Assembly (NCBI GenBank): GCA_037200525.1
Contig: JBBCGG010000001.1
Coordinates: 1,902,501-1,966,500 of the forward strand
From: Methylocella sp.
GTDB lineage: Bacteria > Pseudomonadota > Alphaproteobacteria > Rhizobiales > Beijerinckiaceae
DNA: 64,000 bases
Reading direction: 5' to 3'
Part shown: positions 9,863 through 20,206 of the stretch, piece by piece
Layout: every line of letters begins with the position of its first letter
Numbering within the stretch: position 1 is the stretch's first letter
The notes under the pieces: generated by a model
What the model saw: only the letters and a program-made list of their open reading frames with translations
What the model was told of the DNA's origin: nothing
Databases searched by the model: none
Program-made: the position numbers and the translations under genes

Positions 9863-11545
9863 TCAAACGCGGGCTCTGCCGGCCAACGCAAGGCAAAGGG
9901 TCGCCAGCCACAACATAAACGGGCTGGCGAAGGGAAATTGTGAAAAAAGCGGCTCAGCAATCCTTTGCGGCAGCGGGCCATTCAGCACCCCTTCGACGCC
10001 GAGCGGCAACTGCGCCAAAATCCGTCCGTAAGGATCAACGATGGCGGAAATTCCCGTGTTCGCCGCCCGAATCAGCGGCAATCCCTCCTCGATGGCGCGC
10101 AATCGCGACTGTGCGAAATGCTGATAAGGGCCCGCGGTTAGACCGAACCAGCCGTCATTGGTCACATTGAGCAGAAGGCCGGGCCGCACGCCGCCTCCGT
10201 CTTCAGGCAGGACTTCGCCAGGAAAAATCGCTTCATAGCAAATCAGAGTCGCAACCGGGGGCAATCCCGGCACGGTCAGCATCTTTCGTTTGAGGCCCGC
10301 TTCGAAGCCGCCGGGAACATGAACGAAATGGTGCAGACCGAATCGCTGCAGAATGGATTGAAGGGGTAAATACTCCCCGAAAGGCACGAGGTGGACCTTA
10401 TCATAAGTATCGATGATGATTCCGCTGCTGTCGATGACCTGGACCGAATTGAAATATTTTGGGCGGACCAATTGCGATGACGGCAAGCCGAAACTTTTGA
10501 AGAGGGTTGCGAGACTCTCCTCGGCTCGCGCGGCGCCAGTGACGAGAACCGAGCCCAGCGGCAAGGCGGCGCCGATTTGCGCCAGCGCCTCCGCATCGCG
10601 CGATAAAATGAAGGGAAACGCGGATTCCGGCCAGATCAGAACTGTTTCGTCCGTCGAATCAGGATCGGGATCGAGCGCCGAAAGACTTAGGTAATGGGCG
10701 AGGATCGCATTTCTGTATTCCGGGCTGAATTTATCGTCCTGTCCCAAATTGGGCTGCATGATGCGCAAGGCGATGCCGGGGACGGCGTCGTCTTTTGCTT
10801 GATGCAAGCGCAAGGCGCCGAAACCGGAAATCGCCGCCAAGGCGAGCAAAGCCATCAGAGTGGGCATCCACGCGCGCCAGGACAAAGGCTTGATCGAAAG
10901 GGTTGCAGGCGCAGCGAATAGAGCGATCGCGAGAACCGTCAAGCCATAAAGGCCGACGAGGGAGGCGAGTTGTGCCGTGACGAGATTGTCGCCGAGCGCC
11001 ATGCCGAAAACATTGATCGGAAACCCCGTCAGAAGGTGTCCGCGCAGCCATTCGGTGAAGCTCAGCGCTGCGGCGAACGCAAAAATGCGTGAGGGGCCGC
11101 GCGTCCAGATGAGGCGGGCCAGCATGAAGCCGAGCCCTTGGTAGAGGGCCAGCGCCGCCGGAAGTCCCAATACGCCGAGCGGCAACGCCCAGGCGAACTC
11201 GTCGGCCTCAACGAGAAATGCCGACCCGATCCACCATAGGCCGGCGACGAAATAGCCAAAGCCCCACCACCAACCGACGGCAAACGCGCGCCGCGCCGCC
11301 GGCGGCAAGCCGAGCCAAGGGCTCCAGGAACGCCAATTGCGCCAAGAGGCGCGCGGGGCGACCGCTTTCCGGTTGGGTTCGGCCGAGCCATCGATGAGCC
11401 AGATGGCGACGGTCATCGGGATCACCATCGCGGGAAGAAAATTATACGGCGCCTGGGTAAGCGCTCCGACGGCTCCCGCCGCAAAGGCGATCAGGCGGCG
11501 GCGCCAGCCGGTGGCGCTGATGATCATTGCGCCGAGCGCGAACAT
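9863..11545 (-). CDS. lnt: apolipoprotein N-acyltransferase
   Basis: Inner-membrane enzyme that adds the third acyl chain to lipoproteins. The open frame extends to 11689, but homologous sequence begins near MIISATGWRRRLIAFAAGAVGALTQAPYNF, so I take the ATG at 11545 (560 residues). The ATG at 11632, with GGAG 10 nt upstream, is a fair alternative. The N-terminal half holds about six to eight membrane helices; the C-terminal half is a nitrilase-fold periplasmic domain. In the longest frame the catalytic triad is Glu355 (LIWPESAFPF), Lys431 (YDKVHLVPFGEYLP) and Cys484 (ATLICYEAIFPGEV). All three are present, so the enzyme should be active. It is the first gene of the lnt – XRE – metK run. Confidence 0.93.
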   Translation of the reverse strand: MFALGAMIISATGWRRRLIAFAAGAVGALTQAPYNFLPAMVIPMTVAIWLIDGSAEPNRKAVAPRASWRNWRSWSPWLGLPPAARRAFAVGWWWGFGYFVAGLWWIGSAFLVEADEFAWALPLGVLGLPAALALYQGLGFMLARLIWTRGPSRIFAFAAALSFTEWLRGHLLTGFPINVFGMALGDNLVTAQLASLVGLYGLTVLAIALFAAPATLSIKPLSWRAWMPTLMALLALAAISGFGALRLHQAKDDAVPGIALRIMQPNLGQDDKFSPEYRNAILAHYLSLSALDPDPDSTDETVLIWPESAFPFILSRDAEALAQIGAALPLGSVLVTGAARAEESLATLFKSFGLPSSQLVRPKYFNSVQVIDSSGIIIDTYDKVHLVPFGEYLPLQSILQRFGLHHFVHVPGGFEAGLKRKMLTVPGLPPVATLICYEAIFPGEVLPEDGGGVRPGLLLNVTNDGWFGLTAGPYQHFAQSRLRAIEEGLPLIRAANTGISAIVDPYGRILAQLPLGVEGVLNGPLPQRIAEPLFSQFPFASPFMLWLATLCLALAGRARV

Positions 11546-11689
11546 AAAATGTCTCTTGCTGGATCGCGTCGGGTCTTGATGAGCCGCGCAGCCGTCCATT
11601 TGCGCATGATCACGTGAAATTGAATCGATCATGCGCTTTTGGCTCCAATGCGCGATCCCGGCCAGGGTCTTCGAACTTCTCGGAATCAT

Positions 11690-11899
11690 GCTATAGCGCG
11701 TGTCCGACTCCAGAGCTCGCAGAACGGCTGAAAGCTCTATGACCCTCAGCCCTTCTCATATTTGGCCAGTCCTCTCATATTTGGATCGTCGGCGAATCGC
11801 CATAGCGCGCCGCCTGCGCCCCAGTTGAATGTTCGCCTGAACCGTGACCGAAGTCTCCAGCGAACTTCTATCGATTCCCAAAAGTTCACGGAGGTGAAT
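11690..11899. repeat. short direct repeat in the lnt upstream region
   Basis: The 12-mer TCTCATATTTGG occurs twice, at 11754–11765 and 11773–11784, 19 bases apart (just under two helical turns). This is upstream of lnt on one side and of the Gly/Pro-rich secreted protein on the other. The spacing would suit a dimeric regulator, but a chance or replication-slippage duplication is equally likely. Confidence 0.3.
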
Positions 11900-12385
11900 T
11901 TGCGCCTGAATACAATATTCCGCTTTGCAATGGCGGGCCTTTCCGCCGCGCTTTTAGTCACCGCCGAAGTTCCGGCGCAGGCGATGCCGACGGCTCCCAT
12001 CGGTCAGTGGGCTGGATCGGCTGACGGTCTTGCCCCGACGACGGTTCAGGCCCAGCCTGACGCCCATCATGGACCGGTCGCCAACGGCCATGGCCCGGCG
12101 GCGCGCCCCGGCAACGGTCGTCCCGCCAACGGTCGTCCGGGCTTCGGGCGTCCAGGATATGGGCGTCCTGGCTTCGTTGGCCCTGGCTACGGCCGTCCCG
12201 GCTACCGCGCTTGGGTCAGACCTTATCGTTGGGCTCCTGGCGGAGCCATCGCGGCCGGTTTCGCCATCGGATTCCTCACCGCCGCGGCGGTGGCGTCCTG
12301 GGCTCCGCCGCCGCCCCAGCCCGGCATGTGCTGGTATTATACCGACCCCAGCCAGCAGAACGGGTTCTGGGACTATTGTCAGTGA
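11900..12385 (+). CDS. secreted Gly/Pro-rich protein
   Basis: 161 residues from a TTG at 11900, chosen because GGAGG (11890–11894) sits 5 nt before it. The upstream in-frame ATG at 11762 has no ribosome site. Residues 1–28 form a signal peptide, cleaved near VPAQA. Then comes a low-complexity stretch with repeated RPG(F/Y)GRPGYG units (about residues 65–100). A hydrophobic helix, GGAIAAGFAIGFLTAAAVASW, follows, and the protein ends with WYYTDPSQQNGFWDYC, an aromatic/Cys tail seen in small surface proteins of this order. It may be an envelope or matrix component. No enzyme domain is visible. Confidence 0.6.
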   Translation: MRLNTIFRFAMAGLSAALLVTAEVPAQAMPTAPIGQWAGSADGLAPTTVQAQPDAHHGPVANGHGPAARPGNGRPANGRPGFGRPGYGRPGFVGPGYGRPGYRAWVRPYRWAPGGAIAAGFAIGFLTAAAVASWAPPPPQPGMCWYYTDPSQQNGFWDYCQ

Positions 12386-12401
12386 CCGCGGGTTCGGCCC
12401 T

Positions 12402-13958
<1,557 letters not shown>

Positions 13959-13996
13959 GCAAGCGCCGCCGCCATTCGTCGTTAACGGAGCCTGCA

Positions 13997-14050
13997 ATGC
14001 CTCGGAACATTGCGCTGATCGCCGGGGCCAGCGGGGTGTCATCAAGGAAT
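13997..14050 (+). pseudogene. remnant of an SDR-type gene start
   Basis: An ATG at 13997 with GGAG 7 nt upstream starts MPRNIALIAGASGV, which looks like the beta1–loop of an extended SDR (GASGxxG), but the frame then loses similarity within a few codons and stops. The 100 bases after it show nothing further. It looks like the stub of a deleted reductase gene downstream of the oxidoreductase; the short match makes this uncertain. Confidence 0.3.
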
Positions 14051-14152
14051 TGCGGGCCTCGACGGTGAAAGCTGCGATGGGATTAGATGACGCGGACGAG
14101 TTGTCTCTGAGCGTCGCTGGTCGCGCCAAGCATTCTTGGGGCCCCTGGTTCG

Positions 14153-14662
14153 CTATGCTTCCGAGGCGGATCGCTTGCTATGGCGGAGCATGAAGATCGA
14201 AATTACCATAACGAGAATCAGGCCGCCAAGCACGCTGAGCTCCAGCATCGTGGAGTTGAGAAATGCCTGCGAGTCAGGAGTCCATTTGCTGAGCTGCTTA
14301 GCCTGCGAGGACTCCAGCGTGATGACCAACACGCGCCGGATCGAGGCGATCAGTCCGACGATCAGGAATGGTTCGCACACCAGCGCGCCGGACCGGAAGG
14401 AGACGCGGACAGTGTGCAATATCTCAACGATCATCAGCACGAACAGCAGCCGATCGATCGCGAGGACGAGCGAGTCCGCTTCGCCATATTCATGCACGGC
14501 GCTCCAGAGCGACGTCACGGCGCCGCCTATGCCGAGCAGCGCTGCCAAAGCCAGCAGCAAGCCCAAAGCTATATAGGCAAAATTTTCGATTTTCAGAAAA
14601 GCGCGGCTGGCCGCCGCGCCAATGCCTGTTCCATCGCCATCCGCGTTTTCGTCGCTGTTCAT
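14153..14662 (-). CDS. PsiE-family membrane protein
   Basis: 169 residues from the ATG at 14662. Four membrane segments are visible: NFAYIALGLLLALAALLGIG, the LAIDRLLFVLMIVEILHTV helix, the PFLIVGLIASIRRVLVITLE helix, and LELSVLGGLILVMVISIFML at the C-terminus. The DRLLFVLMIVEILHTV and EPFLIVGLIASIRRVL motifs are characteristic of the PsiE (phosphate-starvation-inducible E) family, whose molecular function is not known. It lies alone, convergent with the oxidoreductase and divergent from the cold-shock gene. No Pho box is obvious upstream. Confidence 0.8.
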   Translation of the reverse strand: MNSDENADGDGTGIGAAASRAFLKIENFAYIALGLLLALAALLGIGGAVTSLWSAVHEYGEADSLVLAIDRLLFVLMIVEILHTVRVSFRSGALVCEPFLIVGLIASIRRVLVITLESSQAKQLSKWTPDSQAFLNSTMLELSVLGGLILVMVISIFMLRHSKRSASEA

Positions 14663-15037
14663 GTCCGTCCCAGATCGGTTGTATGATTGCCGCTTTGCGG
14701 CTGGGTTGGGCGCAGGCCCGGCGCTTTTCGACCTAGCCACAAAAACTCGTCGAAATCCATTCATGCGCAACGCGCGATCCAGCGGCCGCGAGATGAGGGC
14801 GGTGATCCAGCCGACATTTTTGGGGTTGAAATTCTCGATTCAGAAGAAATTCATAAAGTATCCTTGCATTTTCACTGGCCTCGGACCATGTTGATTGGGT
14901 CGATAGATGGCCAGATGACTGGGCCTTGTGCTGATTACGTCAGCATTGCGCTAACATTCTTCTTCTCCTGAAAAATGCGATTTCGACTGCCCGCGATGGC
15001 GGGCCCGCTATAACTCTGTTTGTGAAAGGGTTTCCTA

Positions 15038-15250
15038 GTGACTACGGGAACCGTGAAATGGTTTAACGCCCAGAAGGGCTTTGGTTTCATTGCGCCGGAC
15101 GACGGCGGCAGTGATGCGTTCGTCCATATCAGCGCCGTCGAGCGCTCGGGCATCGGCGACTTGCGTGACGGCCAGAAGGTGAGCTTCGAGCTCGTCTCCG
15201 ACCGCAAGAGCGGCAAGATGTCGGCCGACAACCTCAAGATTTTGGGCTGA
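15038..15250 (+). CDS. cold-shock protein (CspA family)
   Basis: 70-residue single cold-shock domain that binds single-stranded RNA and DNA and melts RNA structure. It starts at GTG 15038 with AAGGG 7 nt upstream. Both nucleic-acid binding motifs are present: RNP1 as [10 protein letters not shown] and RNP2 as [13 protein letters not shown]. It begins [12 protein letters not shown] as in most alphaproteobacterial Csps. The 370 bases upstream contain no gene and may include a structured 5' leader, as in other csp genes, though I cannot define one. A terminator lies 160 bases downstream. Confidence 0.95.
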   Translation: MTTGTVKWFNAQKGFGFIAPDDGGSDAFVHISAVERSGIGDLRDGQKVSFELVSDRKSGKMSADNLKILG

Positions 15251-15410
15251 TCGCAACGCCGGAGCCCGTGAAATTTTACGAGCCCGATTTCTAGGGCTTA
15301 GTTTCATGGGCTCGCTGGGTCAGCATCGATCCGCCTGGTCGACCACGGATGTACTGGCGGCCCGAAGGATCGATGCGGCCCTATTCTTCATGGGCACCCT
15401 GCGCCTTGCT

Positions 15411-15451
15411 TGCCCCGCAGCCCATTGAGGTAGCGGGGCATTTTCATTTTT
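15411..15451 (+). terminator. rho-independent terminator downstream of the cold-shock gene
   Basis: TGCCCCGC (15411–15418) pairs with GCGGGGCA (15433–15440), followed by TTTTCATTTTT. The gap of 160 bases from the csp stop leaves room for a structured 3' UTR or a small RNA ending at this terminator. Confidence 0.75.
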
Positions 15452-15570
15452 ATGGGTCGATCGATCGCCAAGCGATCAGAGGTCCATGTCTGTAGGCATC
15501 GAAGACCGATCGGCTGAGCGCACCGCGTCGGTTGCTTGCGGGGCCGCGAGGATGAAGGTTCAGCCTCAAT

Positions 15571-16098
15571 CTATTCCTTCGCGTAGTAGCTTGTCGTTCC
15601 GTCTATCCAGTCTTGCCGCTGCGGCGAGAAGATATCGATATCGATCGTATCCTCGGTGAACGTGAACTCGTGCGGAACGTTGGGTGGAATGATCATGATG
15701 TCGCCGGCGCGCATCACATATTTCTTGCCCTGCGAATAAACTTCCGCTTCTCCCGCAACAATCCATGTGATCTGCTCATTGGCGTGGTGATGCACCGGCA
15801 CCACCGCGCCTTTCTTCATTATCCATTTTGTGAAAGTGGATTGAGAGCCGTGGAGATATTGGCGCTGCACCAATGGAGACACTTGCTCGATTGGCTGAGC
15901 GTCGAGATGGTGGAGCGAGGGAGCGGCGGCCATATGAGGGCTGATCAATGGCAATAGGCCTTTGCCGGGCGCGTCAGTGACTTGGGCTGATGAATGCAAC
16001 GTCGGCGCCGCCGCGCCTAGCGTTCCTGTCTGTCCTGTGCTGGTCATGAACGTCAATGCTCCCATCGCAAGTGCTGTCCGCCAGAGAAAGCGAGACAT
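15571..16098 (-). CDS. exported cupin-domain protein
   Basis: 175 residues from the ATG at 16098 (an ATG at 16137 is an alternative). The first ~30 residues, MSRFLWRTALAMGALTFMTS, read as a signal peptide. The cupin core carries the two metal-binding motifs: motif 1 as VPVHHHANEQITWIVAGEAEVY (His-His-x-Glu pattern) and motif 2 as AGDIMIIPPNVPHEFTFTED. A bound metal ion, commonly Fe, Mn or Zn, is expected. Family members include dioxygenases, sugar-binding proteins and sensors, so the activity cannot be named. It lies next to, and on the same strand as, the diheme cytochrome c gene but 80 bases after it. Confidence 0.78.
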   Translation of the reverse strand: MSRFLWRTALAMGALTFMTSTGQTGTLGAAAPTLHSSAQVTDAPGKGLLPLISPHMAAAPSLHHLDAQPIEQVSPLVQRQYLHGSQSTFTKWIMKKGAVVPVHHHANEQITWIVAGEAEVYSQGKKYVMRAGDIMIIPPNVPHEFTFTEDTIDIDIFSPQRQDWIDGTTSYYAKE

Positions 16099-16181
16099 GT
16101 CGCATCGTACCGCCTGCGACGGCTTTGTCACGCTCATCCGGCTTTACTTTCCGCGCATCGCGCGCCCCTCGCCATATGGGT

Positions 16182-17150
16182 TTAGTTTGTCGCGGCGCTT
16201 TGGGAGCTGGGCATGTGAGTGAGATATGCGTAGACCGCGGCTAGTTCCTCATCGTCCATTTTTCCGATGGGACGCCACGGCATTTTCTTGCTGACTTCAT
16301 GGCCGCCGGGGTCGATGCCAGTGCGGAGGGTGGCGGTAAATTCCTCTAGGGTCCACTCTTTTACAAGATTGAGGTCGGGGCCTACAGGCCCCAGCTGCCC
16401 TTCCACGCCGCCGGTCAAATTAGCGCCGTGGCATAAGCGACAATCCTGATACGACAAGATATATTCCCCATATTGCGCGGTAGGGCCCTTTGGCGGCGCC
16501 GTGATGACGCCGGCAAATACCGGGTTACCTTGCTTCAGCATGCCAGCGCCCAGCATAACTACCCCCAACGGGTTGAGCTGGTCCGGCGGATTCGTGGTTG
16601 CCTTTCCGGCGGCGGGCACACTGCGGATGTATGCGATGAGAGCCTGTATATCGTCGTCGCTCAGCTTGCCGGCGTTGATGTAGGACATAAAAATCAGCCA
16701 GCGCCCATCCGCGTCGACGCCGTTGCGGATCGCCCGAAAAATCTCGCCATCTGACCAGTGGACTAATTGCCCGGCCGGAGTGAGGTTGGAGGGCACAAAC
16801 GAGCCCACAGGCTGCGGGAAGTCTTTAGCGAAATCGACGCCGCCGGTGAGCGCGCCGGTTCTTGAATGGCAAGCGCCGCAGAAGCTATCGGCGATAGCCT
16901 CGCCGCGCTGAATTTGCTCGGGGGAGCCGGCAATCTTCATGTCTGGAGCCTCGGCGCTGCGGGCTTGCAACTTAAACAGCCCGATGATCATGAGCGCGCT
17001 TACCAACGAAACGCCTACAGCCAGCAGAGACGCCAAGCCCACGCCACCCCATTTTAAAGCGCTGTTTTTCAGCCGCCAAGCGCGAATGCTTAGCCAGACC
17101 AACAATGCGGCGGCGACTATCAATATCGCCAGGCCGATAATATTAGACAT
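16182..17150 (-). CDS. membrane-anchored diheme cytochrome c
   Basis: 322 residues from the ATG at 17150, with GAGGG upstream. Two N-terminal membrane helices (about 4–23 and 36–58) anchor it; the rest should face the periplasm. There are two CxxCH heme sites, CGACH (about residue 91) and CRLCH (about residue 238). Candidate axial methionines follow, including MSYI and KMPW. The layout matches the alcohol-dehydrogenase-type and gluconate-dehydrogenase-type cytochrome c subunits (PF00034/PF13442), with GSFVPSNLTPAGQL and GVDADGRWLIFMSY. No dehydrogenase partner is adjacent, so it may serve a partner elsewhere. Confidence 0.85.
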   Translation of the reverse strand: MSNIIGLAILIVAAALLVWLSIRAWRLKNSALKWGGVGLASLLAVGVSLVSALMIIGLFKLQARSAEAPDMKIAGSPEQIQRGEAIADSFCGACHSRTGALTGGVDFAKDFPQPVGSFVPSNLTPAGQLVHWSDGEIFRAIRNGVDADGRWLIFMSYINAGKLSDDDIQALIAYIRSVPAAGKATTNPPDQLNPLGVVMLGAGMLKQGNPVFAGVITAPPKGPTAQYGEYILSYQDCRLCHGANLTGGVEGQLGPVGPDLNLVKEWTLEEFTATLRTGIDPGGHEVSKKMPWRPIGKMDDEELAAVYAYLTHMPSSQSAATN

Positions 17151-17492
17151 GCTATCCCTCAAACTATATTGGGCGCCTCGAGGTTCGATAGACGAATTGC
17201 CCGCCGTGGGCGCCGCCGGCGCGCGGCGCGCTAACCAACTAAAACTATGGGCGCCCTAATGACGAAGCGGTTTCAGCCTCGGCCCTTCGCGTTACGGCTG
17301 TCATTCATGTGCGCGGCGCTCGAGGTTAGCTCGGCGATTTCCGCTGCACTCTCTCGCCGGAGAGGGGCCGCTTCCTCGCCAAGAATATCGGAGGCTGGGC
17401 TGAAGACGGTGAGCGGCGTTCTATGAGTATTGGAACAATTGAAAGCGCAATTTGTTTTCCGTAGCGCCAATGCATCACGGAGGGAGCGAACA

Positions 17493-17702
17493 ATGTCCAA
17501 GCTCGACTCAGAACAACGCGCAAAACTACCGAATAGGACATTCGGCGAACCAGGAAAAAAAGCCTATCCCATGCCGGACAAGAGCCACGCGGCCAATGCG
17601 AAGGCGCGCGCCAGCCAAGCTGTGAAAGCGGGGCGGATGTCAAAGTCGGAAGAGCGCAAGATCGACGCCAAGGCGGACCAAGTGATCAAAAAAGCCCGGT
17701 AG
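17493..17702 (+). CDS. small conserved hydrophilic protein
   Basis: 69 residues from the ATG at 17493, with a strong GGAGGGAG ribosome site. It is basic and charged, with MSKLDSEQRAKLPNRTFG, PMPDKSHAANAKARASQAVK and SEERKIDAKADQVIKKAR. I recognise this as a small protein common in Rhizobiales and their phages (YPxxDKSHAxNAKAR pattern), with no known function. The short 'KSHAANAKARASQ' helix could bind nucleic acid. It is isolated between the cytochrome c and the transglycosylase. Confidence 0.7.
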   Translation: MSKLDSEQRAKLPNRTFGEPGKKAYPMPDKSHAANAKARASQAVKAGRMSKSEERKIDAKADQVIKKAR

Positions 17703-18087
17703 CTTCGTCGCGGCGCCGGAATGTGGAATAGCGCTCAAAACTTTATCGGCTGCGCGATCGTAAATATGGGTGGCCGGATTTCCCGGTCGATGCGGGCGTT
17801 TGCCCGCGCGGAGAGCCGGACGATTCGCCATCTTCTTCGAAGAGAATGCCCCGCCTTTCTTCGAGGTCCAACGATGGCGGTCCGGTAGCTGGTTTGTGGC
17901 TGCCCCTGTCGAACTCCCGAGTCCGATGGGGGCTCTCCCCTGCGAATGCCAACATGAATCTCGCTCGGATCCGCGCGCGGGCTGCATCGGCGAAGACAAT
18001 AGAGGGTTGAATGGCCTTGCGGGAGCCGGCCCGTTCGAATGAGTTACGATTCTTGTCACGTGATGGAAAGCATGTTGAGATATCTCA
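17703..18087. other. gene-free stretch upstream of the transglycosylase
   Basis: 385 bases, GC-rich, with no credible coding frame and no strong hairpin or repeat. It probably holds the transglycosylase promoter; I see nothing else in it. Confidence 0.3.
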
Positions 18088-18954
18088 ATGCCGCTGCGGT
18101 CGATACTTCAGGCATTGGGCTTGCTTTCCCTCCTTTATGCTTGCTCCGCCTTGGCGGAGCCGGACGATGCCGCGCCGCACAAGGATGAATCGATTGATGC
18201 ATCCGTCTGCCGTCTCATCGAATCGTCGGCGCGATCTCAGGGTCTGCCCGTCGCATTCCTGACGCGGCTGATTTGGCAGGAAAGCAGCTTTCGGCCCAAC
18301 AGCATCAGTTCGGCAGGGGCGCAGGGCATCGCGCAATTCATGCCGCGAACCGCCGACGAGCGTGGCCTCGCCAATCCTTTTGATCCCGAAGAGGCGATAC
18401 CAAAGGCGGCCGAACTTCTCGACGACCTCAAGCAACGTTTCGGCAATCTTGGACTGGCCGCCGCCGCCTACAATGCCGGGCCGGCCCGCGTTTCAAATTG
18501 GCTCGCAGGCCACGGCGATTTGCCGGCCGAGACGCGAGGTTACGTTTTGTCCATCACGCGGCATCCTGCCGAAGATTGGGTCGGCGTCGCCGCGGCGTCG
18601 ACGATAACCGATAGCGCAATGGCCTCCACTCTGTCCTGCTTGCAAATGGCAGCCATCATTCGCCGCATAGAGCCTGAGCGCTATGCCGGCTCGGCGCTTA
18701 CGGCTCCGTGGGGCGTCCAACTTGCCGGCAGTTTCTCGAAGGCGGCGGCGCTGAGCGCATATGCGCGCGCGCGGAGCAGCTATTCCGCTATTCTTGGCGA
18801 TGTTGAACCGATGGTCATCGGCGGCATTGTGCGCAGCCGCGGATTCAAGCCCTACTATCAGATACGCGCGCCGGCGGCGTCGCGCGCGGCCGCTAACGCG
18901 CTATGCGAAAGGATTCTACGCATCGGCGGCGCGTGCGCGGTGCTGCGAAGTTGA
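18088..18954 (+). CDS. lytic transglycosylase (SLT fold) with SPOR-like tail
   Basis: 288 residues. Residues 1–23 are a signal peptide ending SALA. The goose-lysozyme-like SLT domain spans about 40–160: LIWQESSFRPNSISSAGAQGIAQFMPRTA, with the catalytic Glu in WQESSF, and the AAAYNAGP motif. These are the standard family-1 SLT signatures. The enzyme cleaves peptidoglycan between MurNAc and GlcNAc, forming 1,6-anhydro ends. The C-terminus, YYQIRAPAASRAAANALCERIxxxGGACxVLR, resembles a SPOR-like domain for binding denuded peptidoglycan. There is no obvious operon partner. Confidence 0.9.
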   Translation: MPLRSILQALGLLSLLYACSALAEPDDAAPHKDESIDASVCRLIESSARSQGLPVAFLTRLIWQESSFRPNSISSAGAQGIAQFMPRTADERGLANPFDPEEAIPKAAELLDDLKQRFGNLGLAAAAYNAGPARVSNWLAGHGDLPAETRGYVLSITRHPAEDWVGVAAASTITDSAMASTLSCLQMAAIIRRIEPERYAGSALTAPWGVQLAGSFSKAAALSAYARARSSYSAILGDVEPMVIGGIVRSRGFKPYYQIRAPAASRAAANALCERILRIGGACAVLRS

Positions 18955-19015
18955 ACCTACGCAGCCACGGCTTGGCCGAACGGTCGTGACGCCCGGGCAA
19001 ACGTAGCGATTTCAT

Positions 19016-19228
19016 TCAGGGGTCAAGCGCGTCTCGCCGGGCCGCAAGCGCGTCGCGAATCCTCAATTCATCTTGCCGATTGGGTAGGTCAAGTTCGAGG
19101 ACTTCGGCGTCGTCCAAAAGATAGGGCGTGCAGCGGCTTCCGCCGAGCTCGAGCGCTTCCTCCATCGTGCCGAATCCGTATTCGTCCTCGCGGCCGATCG
19201 CAGTGAACTTGAACCATCTCTCGGTCAT
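19016..19228 (-). CDS. small acidic protein of unknown function
   Basis: 70 residues from the ATG at 19228, with GAGGCAG upstream. It is hydrophilic and acidic, reading MTERWFKFTAIGREDEYGFGTMEEALELGGSR, then DDAEVLELDLPNRQDELRIRDALAARRDAL, which is likely helical. I do not recognise the family. The ribosome site and even codon use make a real gene likely. Confidence 0.45.
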   Translation of the reverse strand: MTERWFKFTAIGREDEYGFGTMEEALELGGSRCTPYLLDDAEVLELDLPNRQDELRIRDALAARRDALDP

Positions 19229-19453
19229 AGAACTGCCTCGGCTCAGAGTGAGGTCAAATGGTCGACGATTTGGTCCGTTGATCGCGGCGCTACATCTTAG
19301 CTCAAGATGCAGGATGCGGTCAGGCGGAGATTTAAGTCAAGCACACTGCAAATTACTTTGATGGAATGTGGAGGTTGTTGGGTAACGTCGCCGCCCTCTC
19401 AAATAATCGCTCTTCGAGCAGAAGCGGGTGGCGCGCTCGCTGAGCTATTTCCG

Positions 19454-19481
19454 AAAAAAAAGCCAGGGGGATGCCTGGCTT
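19454..19481 (-). terminator. rho-independent terminator for the 19.5–19.9 kb gene
   Basis: On the minus strand AGCCAGG pairs with CCTGGCT (19461–19467 with 19474–19480) around a 6-nt loop, followed by eight T residues (A-run at 19454–19461 on plus). It is about 60 bases after the stop of the gene at 19544–19873. Confidence 0.8.
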
Positions 19482-19543
19482 AGGTCGAGGGGCGCGAAAC
19501 GCCGCCACATAGCGCCATCGCGGCGCCAAGGATGGGGCAGACC

Positions 19544-19873
19544 TTAATTTCCTTGCGACGCCGAAGGAAATCTTATTCCGCCGAGAATGGCGTTCAGGTG
19601 ATCGATCGCTCGGCGTCGCATGCTTTCAACATTGCGTCCATCAGGGACCGTCATCTCCGATTCTAAAATGGCGTCCGCGCAAATTTCCGCGATGCCATTT
19701 ATCCAGGATTGGGCCGTTGCGCCTCCCGCTTGTTCCAACTCCACCGCCATTATGGTGGCTAAAGCCATGACGATCGTTCGCAGCGCGATGAATTCCGTAA
19801 CGTCGATGGTTATGGCCATCGGGTGAGGCGGCGCCAGAGAAGGCTCGGAAAGCCGGAGGGGATGGTCGCTCAT
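19544..19873 (-). CDS. hypothetical protein
   Basis: 109 residues from the ATG at 19873; GGAG lies 9 nt upstream. The N-terminus is short and polar. The middle, ITIDVTEFIALRTIVMALATIMAVELEQAGG, is a long hydrophobic/amphipathic helix, perhaps a membrane or coiled segment. The rest is helical and charged (MRRRAIDHLNAILG). No family recognised. A good terminator right after it supports a real transcription unit. Confidence 0.5.
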   Translation of the reverse strand: MSDHPLRLSEPSLAPPHPMAITIDVTEFIALRTIVMALATIMAVELEQAGGATAQSWINGIAEICADAILESEMTVPDGRNVESMRRRAIDHLNAILGGIRFPSASQGN

Positions 19874-20206
19874 CGAAATGACTCCGTAACAGAAGTAACG
19901 CCTCAAGCTGCCCCCCTTATGGCCAGCTCACAACAGCTTTGAGGCAAGAGCGGCCATCAAAATGCCTTATTTCAGCCCGTGTGGCGCGGTGGTCACACAA
20001 CGCCGCATTGAGTTCATCCGTAGGGCCGTTTGGCTCAAGCTTGCGCAACCGCATTTCGCGCATCGTTGAGAGCCGCCGGGATCGGGATAAAGTCCAGACG
20101 ATAGGGACGGGCGCTCGGAATCGTCCCTCCGCCAAAACCGCGGACTTCCTTTGAGCTTGGCGATTTGCGACAATCGCTATGAGTCGCGTGGGCGGCGCGG
20201 GCCGCA

